Shown here piece after piece: positions 61,789 through 64,000 of a DNA stretch of 64,000 nucleotides. The position numbers and the translations under genes were made by a program. The notes beneath the pieces are model-generated. The model saw nothing but the letters and a program-made list of their open reading frames with translations. It was not told the DNA's origin and did no database searches. The first letter of the stretch is position 1. Every line of letters starts with the position of its first letter. Origin of the DNA: Arachidicoccus soli (GTDB taxonomy: Bacteria; Bacteroidota; Bacteroidia; Chitinophagales; Chitinophagaceae); NCBI RefSeq assembly GCF_003600625.1, contig NZ_CP032489.1:2170001-2234000 (forward strand), in the 5' to 3' direction.

Positions 61789-63297
61789 CTACGCCACTTT
61801 AAGGGGTCTGGACATAAAGTTTTGCAGGTTCAGGAAAAATCCCCTGTTCTCCGTCATGCCGAAACGAAATAAGTTCCAAAGCAAAGAGCAACCCATCTGC
61901 GCCAATGTGGAATTAATGAACAAATCCTGCTTATTCAACGTTTCCGCTAACGAGCAACTCGGCGTTGTATCTTCTCGTTCCGATCGTTTCAACAGATTTT
62001 TATACTCGTACGTGATAGACGGCAAAATGCCGACAGGCTTATATTTTTCGGATGTGGGCTGCTTAATCTCTTTTGCAGTCGCAAGAACTACCTGCCCTGT
62101 ATATTGACTGTTACCGCAATCAAGCCAGTATAACGGTTCATCAATACGGTAATGAACAGTCTTTGCGACTTCATTAATGATAGCAGCTATTTCAAAGCGT
62201 GCCTGTACGGTATCAACGCAGGAAATATAAATATTGGCATTTGCATTCTCGGGAATTGCATTATAGAATAGATCATTTTCCAACCTGGACATATTCTTGC
62301 TAATCTTCTTTTGAGTAGCTCTGGCATATCTTTCCGTTGTCCGGGTAGTTTTATGCCCTAACATTTTCCCGACCGTTGATAAAGGGACGTCATTTTCAAG
62401 CGTTATTACAGTTGCAAAAGTGTAACGGGCAATATGACTGGTCAAATCAACCCCGATATTACATTTTTGCGCAATAATTTTAAGGTGTTTATTATAATAT
62501 TGATTAGAAAATACAGGTAGTAGCTTCCTCTCAATTATTCTACAGGGATGATTGTTGTATTTTTCAATTATTTGTAGCGGTAATGGTAGGAGTGGCACTC
62601 TTTCTTTAGTTTGAGTTTTATCTCTGACATTTCTAATCCATTTCTTTCCATCAATTCCGGTATATATGTCGTTTACATCAAGGTCCTTTAATTCAGCGTA
62701 AGCAAACCCTGTAAAAATGCCGAATAAGAAGGTGTCCTTGTATTCATTAAGCTTGGCTCCTAAATCCGTATTGATCAATTTTAAAATGTCTTCCATTACC
62801 ACAGGTTCAGGTTCAGTATCTATGTAATTACATTTAAATCCGTGTATGGGATTTTTTAATAACCAGCCGTTATTGACTGCCCGGTCAAATATTTGTTTGA
62901 CATTCTTAATATATTTCATTGCAAGGTTATTGCCGGCGTTATCTACTAATGTGAGATAATCATAAAAATTCTGCGCAAATGCATAAGTGATTTTTTCCAA
63001 AGGGAATATGGAACAATTATAATGATACCAGCAAAAGGACTGAATTTTATTTTTTGTGACTATCCATTTTCTAAACGTGGAGTATTTACGCTGGCCACCC
63101 ATTGCTTTTCTTAAAAATTGCAATAAAAATTCGTAAACTACAATAGAAAGATTTTTCTCGGCATTGGATTGTCCATAGAAATTATTAGATTTCTTGTACA
63201 GTTGTTCTATCTGTTGTTTAATGCGCTGCCTTTCCGTATTTAATTGAACTTTCAGTTCTTCCAATTTGCGGAATAAGGATTTAGAGGGTTTCGACAT
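61789..63297 (-). CDS. Chimera: tyrosine recombinase joined in frame to PRTRC-system ThiF C-terminus
   Basis: This gene encodes 502 residues. Residues 1-342 are a Bacteroidota tyrosine integrase: an N-terminal SAM-like core-binding domain, then FLFGIFTGFAYAELKDLDV, SHIARYTFATVI with His288 and Arg291, MLGHKTTRTTERYARATQKK with His315 and nucleophile Tyr324. The usual first catalytic Arg is replaced by Ala, as in some family members. From about residue 345 it switches to the C-terminal half of a PRTRC ThiF-family protein (NIYISCVDTVQARFEIAA, YWLDCGNSQYTGQVVLATA, CSLAETLNKQDLFINSTLAQ, RGFFLNLQNF). The integrase part is almost complete and may still be active. The joint is near 62265. Confidence 0.82.
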   Translation of the reverse strand: MSKPSKSLFRKLEELKVQLNTERQRIKQQIEQLYKKSNNFYGQSNAEKNLSIVVYEFLLQFLRKAMGGQRKYSTFRKWIVTKNKIQSFCWYHYNCSIFPLEKITYAFAQNFYDYLTLVDNAGNNLAMKYIKNVKQIFDRAVNNGWLLKNPIHGFKCNYIDTEPEPVVMEDILKLINTDLGAKLNEYKDTFLFGIFTGFAYAELKDLDVNDIYTGIDGKKWIRNVRDKTQTKERVPLLPLPLQIIEKYNNHPCRIIERKLLPVFSNQYYNKHLKIIAQKCNIGVDLTSHIARYTFATVITLENDVPLSTVGKMLGHKTTRTTERYARATQKKISKNMSRLENDLFYNAIPENANANIYISCVDTVQARFEIAAIINEVAKTVHYRIDEPLYWLDCGNSQYTGQVVLATAKEIKQPTSEKYKPVGILPSITYEYKNLLKRSEREDTTPSCSLAETLNKQDLFINSTLAQMGCSLLWNLFRFGMTENRGFFLNLQNFMSRPLKVA

Positions 63298-63299
63298 CG

Positions 63300-63332
63300 G
63301 GGAGTTTGTCTAACAAGACGGCTCCCTTTTTT
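63300..63332. promoter_or_regulatory. Nested hairpin immediately upstream of the integrase start
   Basis: GGGAG-ttt-GTCT-aaca-AGAC-gg-CTCCC (63300-63326) is followed on the plus strand by TTTTTT. Read on the minus strand it is a hairpin ending two bases before the integrase ATG. It could be a terminator for plus-strand transcripts or a structure controlling translation of the integrase by hiding its start. Confidence 0.5.
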
Positions 63333-63383
63333 ATGTCCATTCTTAATCTTGGCAATACAATGTTAGCTAAATTACCTTCTCTA

Positions 63384-63596
63384 TCAGCAGCAAGAATTTC
63401 CGTTTTGCTTTGGTGGACATACAACTGTACCGTAGCTACAATAAACGCAACAGTCGCCGTGTTTGGGTTTTAGTCTTGTCTTGCAGTTTTCGCATTCATA
63501 AAAAAACTGGCAGGCATCTGTCGGCATTGTTTCTTCCTTTTGGTGTCCGCAATTGGGGCAAGTGATTGTTGATTGAAGTATTATTACTTTGTCCAT
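63384..63596 (-). CDS. GDCCVxC-domain zinc-ribbon protein
   Basis: This 70-residue protein has TCPNCGHQKEE as a first Cys pair, ECENCKTRLKPKHGDCCVYC as a second, and VCPPKQNGNSCC at the end. The GDCCVxC motif with surrounding cysteines defines a small family that occurs with mercury and other heavy-metal resistance genes; in some members the motif holds selenocysteine. Here it is Cys. It lies 1 bp from the MerT/MerP-like gene in the same direction, so they form an operon. The function is probably metal binding or thiol chemistry. Confidence 0.8.
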   Translation of the reverse strand: MDKVIILQSTITCPNCGHQKEETMPTDACQFFYECENCKTRLKPKHGDCCVYCSYGTVVCPPKQNGNSCC

Positions 63597-63597
63597 T

Positions 63598-64000
63598 TTA
63601 TTTATTGATAATGCTTGATGAGATTACTTTATACCCGATATTGTTTACAATATTTGAAAGACTGTCAACCGATGTTTTTGAATTGTCAAACTTTACGATT
63701 GCATTTGCATTCTTATAAGAAGTGTTTGCTTCAATTACTCCGTTCACATTTGAAAGTTCGCCATTAATGTGTGCTGTGCAACCCTCACAGTCCATTCCAC
63801 TAATGTTTAATTGAACCGTTGCAATATTGCTTTTGTCAACTATAATAACTTTTGTCTCCTGTGGCTTTGGATAAAATATTTTTGCGTAATACGGAAATGC
63901 TATCAATACTCCAGCAACAACAGTAACAATAGCTAAAAATGATTTTGATTGCCAAAATGATTTTTTATTGTCAGCCTCACACCCGCAGTCAACCTGTTTT
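63598..64000 (-). CDS. MerT-MerP-like mercury transporter, C-terminal part (runs off window)
   Basis: The frame is open to the window edge. From the edge it reads QVDCGCEADNKKSFWQSK, a transmembrane stretch (FLAIVTVVAGVLIAFPYYA), then an HMA metal-binding domain with LNISGMDCEGCTAHIN (the metal-binding Cys pair) and the usual ferredoxin-like ending IVNNIGYKVI. The CGCE cysteines plus the FPYYAKIFYP exit of the membrane helix are typical of the end of MerT, here fused to a MerP-like domain. It imports Hg(II) for reduction. A gene prediction starting at 63906 would be a truncation. The 5' part lies beyond 64000. Confidence 0.8.
   Translation of the reverse strand, partial: KQVDCGCEADNKKSFWQSKSFLAIVTVVAGVLIAFPYYAKIFYPKPQETKVIIVDKSNIATVQLNISGMDCEGCTAHINGELSNVNGVIEANTSYKNANAIVKFDNSKTSVDSLSNIVNNIGYKVISSSIINK

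Noticed and set aside
1-64000. CRISPR arrays, rRNA and tRNA genes
   Set aside because: I saw no regularly spaced repeats of CRISPR type, no rRNA-like sequence, and no convincing cloverleaf by eye. A tRNA search program would be needed to exclude a tRNA at the integrase end.

Overview
The window is AT-rich DNA from a Bacteroidota bacterium, most likely a member of the Chitinophagaceae or a near relative. This rests on two SusC/SusD pairs, a sensor kinase of the hybrid two-component (HTCS) type, many secreted glycoside hydrolases, an aerobic-type formylglycine-generating enzyme, WG-repeat proteins, and AAA ATPases of the DUF4143 kind. Family calls come from reading the protein sequences by eye; no database search was run. 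Positions 1-42911 are a large polysaccharide utilisation locus (PUL), almost all on the minus strand. It encodes a GH2-like enzyme (cut by the left edge), a CE6/SASA-type esterase, a clan GH-D-like hydrolase, GH67 and GH115 alpha-glucuronidases, a GH31 enzyme, a GH105/GH88-type unsaturated glycuronidase, a GH5-like enzyme, a GalM epimerase, four full-length sulfatases with their formylglycine-generating enzyme, two SusC/SusD pairs, and a two-gene sensor/regulator pair (25620-29553). Together these suggest uptake and stepwise breakdown of a sulfated, probably acetylated, glucuronic-acid-bearing glycan (glucuronoxylan-like or ulvan-like). The substrate is an inference. A conserved element of about 85 bp recurs upstream of several PUL transcription units (near 4050, 9150, 19370, 25450 and 34890). 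It carries a direct repeat spaced 21 bp and is the best candidate for the operator of the PUL regulator. The right end of the PUL is rearranged. A 5' fragment of galM (35290-35621), a decayed sulfatase (39036-39690) and a 952-bp copy of the 3' part of the first sulfatase (41960-42911) surround three intact sulfatases. Positions 42949-47908 hold housekeeping or regulatory genes (gap, a GlxA-type regulator, a TPR-HTH regulator) and a dead TnpB of the IS200/IS605 family. Positions 48096-56356 form a plus-strand operon of a small membrane protein, three WG-repeat proteins, a DUF1266 protein and three unrecognised proteins, one faintly Hcp-like. Its function is not known to me. Positions 56450-63297 are a mosaic of accessory DNA: two AAA ATPases with striking palindromic repeats, broken DUF1016 (YhcG-type) nuclease pieces, and three open frames that splice unrelated protein families in frame (ATPase-DinB, GNAT-DinB, integrase-PRTRC ThiF). 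The right edge (63384-64000) carries a GDCCVxC protein and the C-terminal part of a MerT/MerP-like mercury transporter, which indicates a resistance island.
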